64,000 nt of DNA from Blakeslea trispora. Lineage: Eukaryota > Mucoromycota > Mucoromycetes > Mucorales > Choanephoraceae. The first letter of the stretch is position 1. Every line of letters begins with the position of its first letter. Shown here piece after piece: positions 35,191-46,406 of this stretch. The notes below the pieces were generated by a model. The model did no database searches and had not been told where the DNA came from. It saw only the letters and a list, made by a program, of their open reading frames with translations. The stretch is taken from contig JAIWNE010000036.1 of NCBI GenBank assembly GCA_025331445.1, positions 1 to 64,000 on the forward strand, read 5' to 3'. A program made the position numbers and the translations under genes.

Positions 35191-35594
35191 GGTCCTCAAA
35201 ATGCTCATCCAAAACGATGTTACTCGAAAGCATGTCTTTCATTGACTTCTCTAATAGTGTTCCTTAAACGAAATCCAGCTCTTGTAAGGATTGCAGGACG
35301 TTACTGGCTTCGTCTCTGAGACAAAGCTTACTTCATTAGCTTGGTTGTTTAAATCACTTTCGTTTCTTATTTTTAGTCGAACAAGTTTGCAATCACTGGA
35401 GTTTTCTTGTTGAATCTCTTTGGTAGAAGAGAGAATCTTGATGGTTTGATGTTTTGTATTGTTCTTTATGAACCCACTCATCAAAAATCATTGTATGCAA
35501 AAGCTCAAGTGAGCGACAGTAATAACAACTTTTTATTGGCTAGCAGTGTCCAATCGTGTTGCTTATTGCTAGAGGAGTAGTCCCCCAGACACAA

Positions 35595-36126
35595 CAGTCC
35601 CGCCGTTTGAAATAAGTTGCGGATTTTGAAAATTAAACTTAAAGATTACTTTACATCATGAAGGCTGTTGTGCATCAGTACAGCTTTTATCTATTAAAGG
35701 TGCCTTCAAACTTTGAGGATGTGTAAAATAGATTTTACTGTTTTACTTTGATAAAAAAAAGGGGATTGGCTAATTTCTTTATCGTCTCCGTGGGCTTTTG
35801 CATCTTGGTCTCATACTGCTAACGAGGTTGTTTAGATACTCTGGCGTCAGCTGGTACCATTCTTCTTTCAAAACCCTTTCCAAGTCACTGAGGGTGTTCA
35901 CCTCACTCTCACGCTCATCTAAACGCTTTTTCAGCTGAGCCCAGACCTTTTCAATTGGGTTGAGGTCTGGACTCTGTGATGGCCATCTGTCAAAGGTGTT
36001 GGTCATGGTCTTCATCTTGAACCACCTAGAATGTGCTCCTACATGACAGGGAGCATTGTCTTCTTGTAGTATGTAGTCAATGTTATATATTTCATTCTGT
36101 CCTTGATATATCTGCCCCACTAACAT
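35595..36126 (-). mobile_element. truncated Tc1/mariner element, transposase C-terminus and one end
   Basis: Minus-strand coding sequence to a stop at 35779 reads ILQEDNAPCHVGAHSRWF and DRWPSQSPDLNPIEKVWAQL, the second Asp and the Glu of a Tc1-type DDE transposase. The sequence before the second Asp, including the first catalytic Asp and the DNA-binding domain, is missing, cut at about 36126. About 180 nt beyond the stop, 35595 onwards begins CAGTCCCGCCGTTTGAAAT, which looks like a Tc1 terminal inverted repeat (one end only). The junction at 36126-36130 abuts an unrelated open frame, so a later event cut the element. Confidence 0.75.
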
Positions 36127-36129
36127 GCT

Positions 36130-36369
36130 ATGAATAAATCTAATCTCTCTGAGGCAATATCCTACCGCAGGGCTCTACAAGATACATTCTATTTGGGCGG
36201 TCGTTATACTCCTGCGCCACAGTTGTCTGTCAATGTGCAACAGCAAACATCTACCATAGCTCCTGGCATGAGACGTGCATCCGAAATGTCTGTAGAAGAA
36301 TTCCATGACCTGTTTTATACCGTAGCTCAAGCCAAGCTACGAGATAACATTGTTATAGAACGGTCCTAA
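36130..36369 (+). CDS. unassigned open frame between transposon fragments
   Basis: An 80-codon frame of clear coding character (RRALQDTFYLGGRYTPAPQL, MRRASEMSVEEFHDLFYT) ending NIVIERS at 36369. It starts exactly where the truncated Tc1 element stops and ends 48 nt before a putative LTR. It may therefore be the 3' end of a retroelement coding region, or a host gene fragment. No family is recognised. Confidence 0.35.
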   Translation: MNKSNLSEAISYRRALQDTFYLGGRYTPAPQLSVNVQQQTSTIAPGMRRASEMSVEEFHDLFYTVAQAKLRDNIVIERS

Positions 36370-36417
36370 TCGCTTGGTTATCTTATATTTAAATATCCCT
36401 TCAACCTCCACAAGAGG

Positions 36418-36595
36418 TGTTCACCCAATGTATTACGAATCTCCTAATTAGGAATCCTCAACTATTATCCCTGTAGCAATTAGACGTGTATTATAAATCC
36501 TCCTTCTCTCTCTGAAGTTTTAATAAAGCTACTAAATACTTAATGGTCTTTATTATACATCATCATATCAAAGTATGCACGTTACATAACAAACA
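36418..36595 (+). repeat. putative short LTR (about 178 bp)
   Basis: It begins TGTTCACCCAATG and ends CATAACAAACA, so it carries TG...CA termini. It contains a TATAAAT-like stretch (36491-36497) and an AATAAA signal (about 36522), and is preceded by a purine-rich AAGAGG resembling a polypurine tract. No second copy lies in the window and no target-site duplication is evident, so it is either one end of a truncated element or a chance resemblance. Confidence 0.35.
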
Positions 36596-36601
36596 TTATC
36601 C

Positions 36602-37386
36602 GTGAAAAAACAAAAAGAAGCCAAACTACCCTGCTCTCAAAGCAAAAACTCTTGCTGGTCAAATTCCAGAGGACTATATGCTGATATGGATAAACATGCT
36701 AACCTCGGTTTGCGAGAATCTGCAAACAGATTTCAAAATAATAATGCAGTGTCTCGAGCAATTGATCTTTGGAGAAGATATGTCCAACAAAATTTTGATA
36801 TCGTCCAAGAGTCTTTAAGCAATCCTACTGCTGAAGCAACTAGCTCTACTCAAGCCATTGAACCTCCTTCAGAAGAGCTCCCTGCCGAACCTGCTCCCTT
36901 TGTTGTTGCCGAAGAATATTTTGAAGTCTGTACTGCGTATTTTCCCTCGTTGATACGAGATGATCTTGCACCTGCAGTTAGACAACTCTTTGATACTAAG
37001 CTTGCTGAACTACTGCCTTAGACCTCCAACTTTATCAGTGACTTTCAAGTAATCATGTTTATGATAATGTCCTGTTTCCGAAGCCATACTTTTGCTGTTC
37101 GCAATGGAAAATCAGTATTTGATAGATCAAATGGCTTTCAAATACAAAGCATCTTCCCAAGTAACTTTCAATTACAAGATACCTTGATTTTTTCTGCCTC
37201 TCCATATGCTTCCAACTTTCTTGCCTCTCCTAATGCTAACGACATTCTTTTTCTCTTCACTGACCGACATATTGATTTTTGGAAGTCTGGTTTTTATGGT
37301 GTTCGTGACTTGCAAACAAAGACCAAAACAGATTATCCTTTGAGAACCCTGTTAATGGAAGCCATCTCTGAAGAAGTGATTGGATA
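36602..37386 (+). pseudogene. unassigned coding remnants, two open frames
   Basis: The first frame (to 37021) contains RESANRFQNNNAVSRAIDLW, then a Pro/Glu/Ala-rich stretch and YFPSLIRDDLAPAVRQLFD. The second (37055-37387) reads QSIFPSNFQLQDTLIFSASP and FLFTDRHIDFWKSGFYGV. An overlapping frame in the first block (IPEDYMLIWINMLTSVCENL) is also coding-like, which suggests a frameshift. Position directly after a putative LTR makes gag-like retroelement debris plausible, but no motif proves it. Confidence 0.3.
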
Positions 37387-37569
37387 GAATTGTATTTTTA
37401 GCTTAAAAAAGATGATTGAGCAAAATAAACAAAGAATAACAGTTTTTTTACTAGATAGGTTTGGGTATAATTGAGGAATATAATGCTCATTATCATTATT
37501 ATTATAAAAAGAAACATGAATCCAACCACTGCTTTCTCAGTAATTAGTTGAAGAAGCAGATTTTTCAAG

Positions 37570-39688
37570 CTAAGTTGCTCTTATTAGGCTTTGCTCCAGA
37601 TCAAGAAAATGATTATCCGGTAAAAGCCCATACAGCTTTCCTTGGTGATGAAGACTTTCTACCTTTAGCATACCGTGATCAGGCGTAATACCGATAATTC
37701 TAACTGTATCGCTTTGGCATTTGGTCTTCAAGGTCACAATGGTATTCTTATGTAGCCAATAGTCATAGTATTCTTGCAAAACATGATCTTCAATCCCATT
37801 TTGACAGAAGCGTATATACAAAGATTCGAATGTGGTAATGATACTAGTCAAGATATTCTCAGAGCTGACCATTGTATCAATCCCATCATTGGTTGAAACA
37901 GCATCCATTATGTCAGTCTTGTTGATTTGATTATCTAATGTATATGCATTAGACTACAAATTGGTAGAGAAGACAAAAGACTATTTTACCAATAACAAGA
38001 ACAAATTGGTTGTTTACAAAGCTTACATGTATCTTCGACTGCCCTATTTTAATCAAGTTGGTCTTTGTCTTGAGATAGATATCACTAGGCCATTTTATGT
38101 GAACAGACAAGTCTTTGTCTATGGATTGAATGCTCTTAGCAATAGATAGGCTAACCAAATATTTCAAGAATACTACAGGCGCATTCCTTAATTCAAGGAT
38201 ATGGTGCAAAACAATGTTGAAATAAAGTAGATCTATAGACAACACTCAGTTAGAAGAAAGCTAGATAGTTTATAAAAGAAAATTTCCTCCAATCTCGTAG
38301 CTTTTGTTTAGTTTTACCTCTGCTTTGCTTCTTGTTCAAGCTGATGCATACAAGTCCTGAAGACAGACTTTCCAAGAATTTAGGGTTTCTAGAGGACAGA
38401 GGGAGATAAGAATCAGGATAACACAGTGCTGCAGATGAAATGATATTTCTTACTTAGTAAAGATATTGAAAGTCTTGCTAGCATGCGATGTATAGATCAA
38501 ACTACTGCCAAATATGTACTGTTGACGGCCCGTTTGCTCCTTTTGCCTTTTTTGAACAAGAAGTTGGTAGTATGCTGCTGAATCGAAACAAGGTGTGTCT
38601 GAATGAGAAGGATAGAGTGGTTCAACACCAGCTATTAGTGTGGGGTAAATGAGTTGGACAACAGCGGCCCTTCCCTCTCTTTCTCTGCAGATACTAAATA
38701 ATTCTGTTTGCTTGTTTATCGGATCATCCAATTCAGACACACAAAAGCTATCTGTCGCATCATGCATGAGATAAGTGACTGGATTTCTTTGTCTTTGGAT
38801 ACGAGATACAGCTTCAGATATACATGATTTTGTCAAACCAGTTAAATACATTGTCGTAGGCTCGAAAATTTTTGTGTTAGATTCTGAACCATCTTCTAAA
38901 GCCATCAAACCCAGATCAATGCGAGAAAGACATGATCTCATGAGATTGTTTCTATCTGCTCTCGAAAGCGCCAATTGGTTTAGTAGCTGTAAATGATGCT
39001 TATCCGTGGTTGCAGCTACTAACAAATCATCTGATGAAGCTTCATATTCCGGATGCGTACCGAGCAAAAGTGCATGACCTTGCCCTACACGGCAATGAAC
39101 AATAGCTGCTGCATGATCCAACTCTTTATAGTCGGACAAGACAGTGACTCCACTGTGTTGGTCGGGATCCACAAAATATCCTCCTCCATTGTAGTACATC
39201 CAAGCATCATCAGGAGTGGTGCATTCATTGTTCTGAAAGTGTTCTTTACGCACTGAAACAGGGACTAATCTTGCACCACTTTCGCTAGCATAAGAAAATC
39301 CAGGATAGGCAGTGCCTCGGCATAGGCCTGGATAAAACCCAAGTTGACGAGAAGCAACAATTTCCATCTGTGAGTTACCCTTTTCAAACTCAATGGATTG
39401 AGATGCATAATAAGCACCTGCACAGATACCCAAGTAGCGTCCACCATTTTCAACAAATGTCTTTATGGCTTGGTTAGGTTGACCATCCAGTGCCTGGCAA
39501 TAAGGCAGATCACGGCCTCCTGGCATAACAAGCATGGCACAATCTGTTTGCCATCCATCTGAACCAAACAGTTTTCGGTCAACTGTAACAATAGAATACG
39601 TTTTGTCAAGCAGTGATTCCAGCATGGTAACAATATGCTTTACAGAAGTGCTTGATGATCCGAGATCATCATAGACCAAGATCTTCAT
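37570..39688 (-). CDS. biotin-protein ligase homologue with eroded catalytic core
   Basis: The N-terminal half is the intact GATase1-like domain of eukaryotic biotin-protein ligase (BPL1/HLCS): MKILVYDDLGSSSTSVKHIV, AMLVMPGGRDLPY, GGRYLGICAGAYYAS, DDAWMYYNGGGYFVDP, LLLGTHPEYEASSDD. The family attaches biotin to carboxylases. The catalytic half is recognisable (FLESLSSGLVCISLN, APVVFLKYLVSLSIAKSI, VHIKWPSDIYL, and a C-terminal EYYDYWLHKNTIVTLKTKCQ) but two signature parts are missing. The biotin/ATP loop (GRGRxGNxW...SPxG) should lie between KKQSR and the block DLLYFNIVLHH. The GCGLNxxN loop should precede NAYTLDNQ; FVNNQFVLVIG survives there, apparently inside an intron with donor GTAAGC. It may be a decaying paralogue. 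Start at 39688. Confidence 0.75.
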
Positions 39689-40084
39689 TGCAGGCTGTAT
39701 GTCTTTTTGCTTTTTTTTTAGGCAAGAAATGATTTGAAAGCGAGATACCGAGCTGAGAAGAAAATCAAGGCTATTCTGTACTGCTTTATAGTATCATAAC
39801 TCGATTTGAAACCAGACAATTCAACAAATGAATTTGGTTGTAAAAAAGAAATCAAAGTTGGACAAATAAAAGATTAAACATGGATGACGATGAATGACAA
39901 AGTAAATCAGATCGATTACTAAGAAGAGATATGATAAAAAAGAAAAATGATTAAAAAAAAAGAAAAGAGCCATCAGATGATGGGGCACCATCCTCTTCGA
40001 CAGTACCACCCAAAAGGAAGCATAAGTTTGTGTTGTGTACGAATACAGTATTACAGTTACTTACACAGTGTATGTTGTTAACAG
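39689..40084. other. intergenic region upstream of biotin-ligase homologue
   Basis: AT-rich, with poly-A and poly-T runs; no gene seen. It borders a dead transposase on its right. Confidence 0.4.
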
Positions 40085-41111
40085 GAAAACCGAGCAAGCA
40101 AGGTGCCGCCCTTCTTTTACCGTGGTGAAGCCCACAAAGCTTTGTTAGAAGCCTTTCCTGACTTAAAGATATCTCTTGTAGGGGTATATTATCATTTGAC
40201 CAGAGAGTGCATTTTCTCTTTAAAGATCCGTGAGAAATATATAGAAATACGAAACTCGGAGAGAACACTAAGTGAGGGATATGCAAAAGTATCTCATTGG
40301 AAAGAAATTAGTGTCGATTTCATAAAAAATTGCGTGTTCATTGACGAGTTTGGTTTCAACTTGCATTTGACAAGAACTCAAGCATGGCTCAAGAAAAACG
40401 TCCCTGCTATTTTCAAGGTACACAGTAAAGGGAGCAAACACTAGCTTAATTGGGTACATCAGTCTATTTGGACTTGTAAGCTTATCGAAAGTGGAGCCAC
40501 TAAAGGCTGGTGATGCTGAGAAGCTCAGGAAAGAAATTGCGTTAAAGAAGGATAAGCAGCCTTTGAGAAAAGGTACTACTACTTATCAGGTAGTAAAAAT
40601 TCATAAAAAGTTTGTTGGATATTTTTGATCAGAATGGTATTAAAGGCTTCTATATTGTGATGGATAACTGTCGAGTACACCACTCAGAGTTTATAGAAGA
40701 TCGTATCGGCAAGCGAGGATACAAAAGCCTTTTTCTTTCCCCTTACTCTCCTTTTATTAATTCCATTGAGCTCTGCTGATCTAGAATCATGCGAAATGTT
40801 AGACGAGAGCCCTTAACAAACAAGGACACTCTAATGTCAAGAATCCAAGAAGTTGAGTCTACAGTTGCTCCTGAAGATTGCAGAGGATGGATAAGAGATT
40901 CGATCATATATTGGGATAAATGTTTAACTTTGTTGGTAGATGATAAACTGTTAGCAGAATATTGTTACAATTACTTGATGAAGAAAGTGTTGTAGTAATC
41001 TTGATTACACTTCAGAAGAGCTTGAAACAAGTATCTTTTTATAGCTTCATACTTCAGAATAGCTCTTGTAAAGATAAGTCATATACGTGTGAAGTATAGC
41101 TCGTTTCAAGG
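40085..41111 (+). mobile_element. decayed DDE (IS630/Tc1-type) transposon copy
   Basis: The + strand shows in order a transposase middle region (ALLEAFPDLKISLVGVYYHL), the first catalytic block (FIKNCVFIDEFGFNLHLTRT), KVEPLKAGDAEKLRKEIALK after a stop, then in another frame YIVMDNCRVHHSEFIEDRIG and LFLSPYSPFINSIEL, and a C-terminal block (WIRDSIIYWDKCLTLLVDD) ending at 40995. Stops and frameshifts separate the blocks, and the Glu-to-Trp segment after the catalytic Glu is broken. Downstream, 41007-41111 holds short direct and inverted repeats around ACTTCAGAATAG (41051-41062), probably the element's subterminal region. Dead copy. Confidence 0.8.
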
Positions 41112-41487
41112 CCCAAAACCTACTTGATTACTCAAAAACAAGGACTCTTTTGATTTGGCTTTTGTACTAAAAGCAAGAAATACTAATTTTAGACACCCCC
41201 CCCCATTAATAATTCGAGCAAGAAGAAATGTCATTTCTGATGCATTAGGTAGAGAGGTTGCTTAAAAATGTATTTAATAGTCATAGTCGCTTTCGGTTAA
41301 TAGTTTATCATCTACCTACAAATATAAAAAAGTGTAATGGTATATGACAAATACAAACTCTAACCCAATCATATTGCTCCGTGAAAAGGTGTATCTTCAG
41401 ATACTCCAATCATAACGCAGCGTTTATGCCCTGTCCCCCCTTTACTCTTTTGGTCACCAGCCCTTATTTTTTTTTTAAAAAAAAAAC
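41112..41487. other. spacer between transposon relic and hydrolase gene
   Basis: AT-rich spacer with a 9-C homopolymer at 41196-41204 and a T/A run immediately before the hydrolase start. No gene seen. Confidence 0.4.
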
Positions 41488-43135
41488 ATGTTTAGTTTTA
41501 TCTTTTCTGCAAGTTTCTTTCGATCAGCTATGAGTCGAGTTAAACTTTTTCATAGCGAGGATCCCGTTAAACTTACTCTACCGAGCGCTAATGATCGCAC
41601 TGTTAGCTTAACTGAACTTATTGCAGAGTCATGTCCTTCACTTGTGGGTCCCGAAGCTGTCTATTACCCTACCCCTTATCTTTTCAATGGTCACTTACAA
41701 ACAGCTTATGCAGCTTATTATAACTATGCTCCTACTGTCAATGCTGTGAATTATGAAAGGTAAAGCCGAATATATCGTCATCACTCTCTTTGACTGATAG
41801 CATACACATTACAATAGAGAATTAATACACACACCCGACGGAGGTGCAGTTGCATTGGATTGGGCACCTACCAAAGAGGGACTTGAAGAAGACCAGACAC
41901 CAACTTTAGTCGTATTGCACGGATTGACGGGTGGTAGCCATGAATCATATATCCGTTGTTTGCTGGAAGTGGTAAGCAATCAAAATATATCGAGACATTG
42001 TTTTTCTTGTTTGCCTGATTCTTCTTCTTGTACTTTCTATAGCTTACTTTCTCTCCATTTAACTATCGAGCAGTAGTCATGAACTGTCGTGGATGCGCTG
42101 ATAGCGAGTTGGTAACACCTCAAATGTACAGTGGTGGCTATACAGATGATCTGAGAGTAGTGTTAAAGCACATTCAAAAGAGACTGGCTCCAGGTACACC
42201 TCTGGTTGGCATTGGCTTCTCACTTGGATCTAATATTTTGGTCAAGGTAGGCTAGTTGTAGCAAAGGATAGTTTATGTAACGAATTATTATATTCAACAA
42301 CTCTTTAGTATCTTGGTGAAGAAAGAGAAAACACACCTTTCAAGGCAGCTATCTCTGTTGCGAATCCATTTGATTTTAAGAGGTAATTCGAATGTTTTGT
42401 TTATAACATATCATGATTTACTCATCTTTTCATTCAGTGCTATGGAGCGATTGCATTCTACCTATCTTGGTAGAACAGTCTATTCTACAGCCATGGCAAG
42501 CAATTTAAAAAAGACGTATGCCAGGTAAGATTTCTAGTTGTTCATATGGTAAAGAAAAATACTCATTTCATGAATTACTGCTAGACACAAAGATATTATC
42601 ACAAAAGGTGGCAAAGTCGACAGAGAAAGAACGATGGCTGCAAAGACAATTCGTGATTTTGATGATGCATGCACACGTCGTATGTTTGGATTTTCTACAG
42701 TCGACAACTACTACAGAGATGCTAGCTCGTGTCGATTTATAGAGCATGTCAAGGTGCCATTACTCTGTTTGAATGCCTTGGATGATCCAATTGCTGCTGC
42801 TGAATGCATCCCATACGATGAAATTAAAGTAAATCCCAATGTTGTTCTTGCTACTACAGACTATGGTGGGCATCTTGGTTGGTTTGAACATAACAAGAGT
42901 CCCACACGTTGGATGGTCAAGCCATTAGCCGAATTCATCACGGCCATGTTTCAGGTAAAAAAAAAAAAGGGAGAAAAAGAAACATGTATGTAGATGGTTT
43001 AATCTAACTTCATCGCTTTTTCTTTTAAAGGCTTATGATGTTAGACAGAACAAGAGCGAGCCATTAGAACCAAAAGTAATTGATGCTAAAATAGACAACA
43101 CACAGAGTCATGCAAGCAATGATCAGGTTGCTTAA
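41488..43135 (+). CDS. alpha/beta hydrolase, ABHD1/3 - Eht1/Eeb1 family
   Basis: Member of the ABHD1/ABHD3 and yeast Eht1/Eeb1 family, esterases or acyltransferases acting on medium-chain acyl esters or phospholipids. Conserved blocks are YYPTPYLFNGHLQTAYAA, TPDGGAVALDWAP, LVVLHGLTGGSHESYIR, VMNCRGCADSELVTPQMYSG, the nucleophile elbow GIGFSLGSNILVKYLGE (GxSxG), CLNALDDPIAAAE (acidic residue) and TTDYGGHLGWFEHN (catalytic His). The triad Ser-Asp-His is complete. Six or seven short exons. The start is either 41488 (MFSFIFSASFFRSAMSRV, a possible short membrane or targeting leader) or the internal ATG at 41530 (MSRVKLFHSED). The hydrophilic C-terminus ends NDQVA at 43135. Substrate unknown. Confidence 0.87.
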
Positions 43136-43372
43136 CAACAATGATAGAAATTAGATACCTTTTCTGCACTAAGATTACTATTTATACAATCACAATAATT
43201 ATCTTTTTTTTTTTATAAATTGTATTGATTGTTTACTGCTTCTTTATACAAATAGACCAAAAAAACAAACAAACAAACAAAAGACAAGTAGTGCTTTTTT
43301 TTTTCTTGCCCATCATTGTTCTTCTTTTCTTTTGTTTAAACAGGAAAAAGTAAGATATTTCTCGGTTTTCGA

Positions 43373-46032
43373 ATGAAATTAAAACAAAGCAAACTCAGAT
43401 CAATATCATCTTTTTGTTCAGTGATGCATAACGATCGAGCGCTATACAAAGACAATAGCATCGAAGTCAGCCAATCATGCATACTAGACGATAAAAGTAA
43501 TCAGTTGCTTACACAAACACCAAAACGTCAACCCCGCAGATACAGATCGAGTAAGGCTTTTAAACCTTATTGCTAAATTATAGATTTAATTTAATTTAAA
43601 CTTTGACCCGCTACTTATCAGCAAAAAATGTGAAATTGACCCGAGGCAATTTGATCCTTGATTGTCCAGTACCTACAAGTTATTTAAAAAATGTCTCCAT
43701 CAAAGAAGGAAAAGAATTCACCTACATGCGATATACTGCAGTCACTTGCGATCCAAAAAATTTTGTTAGTGAGGGATATACACTTCGTCAACAATTGATG
43801 AAAAGAGAAACTGAGTTATTTATTGTATTAACCATGTATAGCGTAAGTCATTTTTGGAAATTTAGAAAGAAAAATCAAGAATAGTTGGTAATGCTTATTG
43901 GTTAGGAGGATGAAGTGATGCTGGCTAGAACACTACATGGCATCATGAAGAACATTTCTCATCTATGCACAAGAGATAGATCTCACACTTGGGGACCAAG
44001 TAGTTGGGAAAAGGTAACTGTATGCATTGTCGCAGATGGTCGCCAAAAGATCAATTCTCGGGCATTGTCTTTATTAGCCACGTTAGGAGTTTATCAAGAT
44101 GGGATAGCTAAAAATGTAGTTGATGACAAAGCTGTAGTAGCTCATGTTTACGAGGTAAAGATTTTATCTCATTGTGCCAATACTGAGTTTGATTTTTTTA
44201 TTGTGTATTTTTTAATTTTGCGTAGTTTACTACACAGCTCTCTGTCAATTCAAAAATGCAATTTAAAGACGCGAATAAAGGTATTGTCCCTTGTCAGCTT
44301 TTGTTTTGTTTGAAGGAAAAAAACCAGAAAAAGATCAACTCGCATCGTTGGTTTTTTCAAGCTTTTGGATCACTTCTGCAACCAAATGTATGCATCCTGA
44401 TTGATGTTGGCACACGACCTGGAAATACGTCGATCTATCGCTTATGGAAAGCCTTTGATCTGCATTCTAATTTAGCGGGTGCATGTGGTGAAATCCGAGT
44501 TTTAAAAGGCAAATTTAATTTAGCTCTTTTGAATCCACTGATAGCAGCACAAAACTTTGAATACAAAGTGTCAAACATTTTGGATAAGCCTCTAGAGTCT
44601 ATCTTTGGCTATATATCTGTATTACCAGGCGCTTTCTCAGCTTATCGTTTTCGAGCGTTACAAAACGATACAAATGGACACGGCCCTTTAGAAAAATACT
44701 TTTTAGGAGAAACACAACATGGAGAAGAGTCTGATATATTTACAGCCAACATGTATCTTGCTGAAGATCGCATATTATGTTATGAACTGGTAGCCAAAAA
44801 GGATGCCAATTGGGTGCTTGGATACGTATCGAATGCTTTTGGGGAAACAGATGTGCCCGACAGAGTAGATGAATTTATTTCGCAACGACGAAGGTGGCTA
44901 AATGGCTCGTTCTTTGCTGGTATCTATTCACTTTGGCACTGGCGTAAGGTCTGGAAATCAAACCATGGTCTATTTAGGAAGTTTTTTTTTCTTTTCGAAA
45001 ATTTGTATACTTTATACAACATGCTCTTTTCCTGGTTTGCACTGGTAAAAAGAGATTAGGATTTTATAACAACTACACAAAAGAAATCTAATTGTCTATT
45101 AGGGGAATTTCTATCTTGCCTTCTTCATCCTAACAATGACCTTGGCTTCAGACAACCTGGAGCCCAGGCCATTCAGTTCTCAGACTGCCAGTATTATTCA
45201 TAGTGTCCTAAATTACATATACATATTGTTGTTAATTATTCAATTTGTAATGGCGCTTGGCAATAGGCCACAAGGTTCCAGAATAGCTTATATTTTGAGC
45301 ATGATATTCTTTGCAGCTTTGATGGGCTACATGGTGTTCTCAGTTATATGGGTTACTGCTGCAAGCTTTAGGAAGAGCTTTACTAACCCGACTGTCTCTT
45401 CAATCACTTTGTTGGGAGAGTCTGCCTTTAAAAATATAATCGTATCTGCGTGCTCCACATACGCAGCATACCTGTTTGCCAGCATATTGTTTTTAGATCC
45501 TTGGCACATGTTTACAAGTTTCATACAGTATATCTTTCTGTCAACGAGTTATATAAACATCTTGAATGTATATGCATTTTGTAATACACACGATGTTTCA
45601 TGGGGCACAAAAGGCGATACAAAAATGGCTACCGACTTGGGTGTTGTGAAACCTAAAAAACTGAATGAAGATGGTGAATCTACGGTTGAAGTGGAGCTGC
45701 CCACAAGACAAAGAGACCTTAATGAAATCTACATTAATGCCTGTCTTGAACTTTGCAAAGAGGCGACATCTTGCAAGCAACATCGTGATGCAAAAACAAA
45801 ACAAGAAGATTACTATAGGTCCTTTCGAACACGCTTTGTCCTGGCTTGGATTGTCTCCAATCTCATTCTTGTAGTGTTGATAACAAGTGCTACAACTTTT
45901 GGTTGGATTGGTACATTCGAGGCTAGGAGTACTGCTTATTTAGGATTCGTTTTATGGTCAGTAGCTGCAATAGCAGTTATACGCTTTATAGGCTCAGCTA
46001 CATACATTGTTTGTCGTTTGTTTGGTAACTGA
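43373..46032 (+). CDS. chitin synthase, division 1 (class I/II-like)
   Basis: Processive plasma-membrane GT2 enzyme polymerising GlcNAc from UDP-GlcNAc into chitin. Exon 1 ([18 protein letters not shown]) is followed by an intron, then [17 protein letters not shown], the division-1 N-terminal block. Catalytic features are [67 protein letters not shown], the EDR motif in [13 protein letters not shown], and the QxxRW motif in [16 protein letters not shown]. The C-terminal half has several membrane segments, including [18 protein letters not shown], and the [15 protein letters not shown] signature. N-terminus is short, as in division-1 enzymes with little disordered leader. Five or six exons. 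All catalytic residues are present, so it is probably functional. Confidence 0.92.
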
Positions 46033-46406
46033 AACGAATCGTTTTCTTTGAAAGGATGCAAATTGACAAGAGCCTATCTTTGGTTTCTGTTGATGTTGAT
46101 AAGGAGGTTAAATAGCAATTATAGGAGAAACAAAAGCTGACAGGCGCACAAGCGACTAGTTATTGTTACACAGGTACATTAGCAATGATATGGCTCTCAT
46201 TCTCCTTGTCAAAATAAATGTGTGTGAGCGAGAGATAAATATAAATCTATTTTACCTTTTCATTTTCAAAGTTTTCCTTTTCTTTTTTCCTCTCTCTGTT
46301 TCTTTCTTTTTTTTCTTTTATATATCTAAACTCAGCACAAATTTCATATTGATCCAAAGCTGTGTTATTAATTAACCTTATCCAATTGTTCCATTGATGA
46401 ATTGTC
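46033..46406. other. intergenic region
   Basis: Spacer between the chitin synthase stop and the SH3-RasGEF start, with pyrimidine-rich tracts (about 46255-46325) typical of promoters in this window. No gene seen. Confidence 0.4.

Noticed and set aside
36413..36600. Target-site duplication flanking the putative LTR
   Set aside because: The five bases on each side (AGAGG and TTATC) differ, so insertion as a solo LTR with TSD is not supported.
38236..38320. Hidden micro-exon supplying the GRGRxGNxW loop of the biotin ligase
   Set aside because: All three minus-strand frames of the intron were read; the closest string (RGKTKQKLRDWRKFSF) lacks the Gly/Asn pattern and runs into a stop.
39951..40286. 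Minus-strand open frame of 111 codons
   Set aside because: Overlaps the plus-strand transposase relic on the opposite strand and matches nothing recognised.
28563..41204. Relationship between the poly-G run (28563) and the poly-C run (41196)
   Set aside because: Flanks do not match in either orientation beyond a few bases; treated as independent homopolymers.
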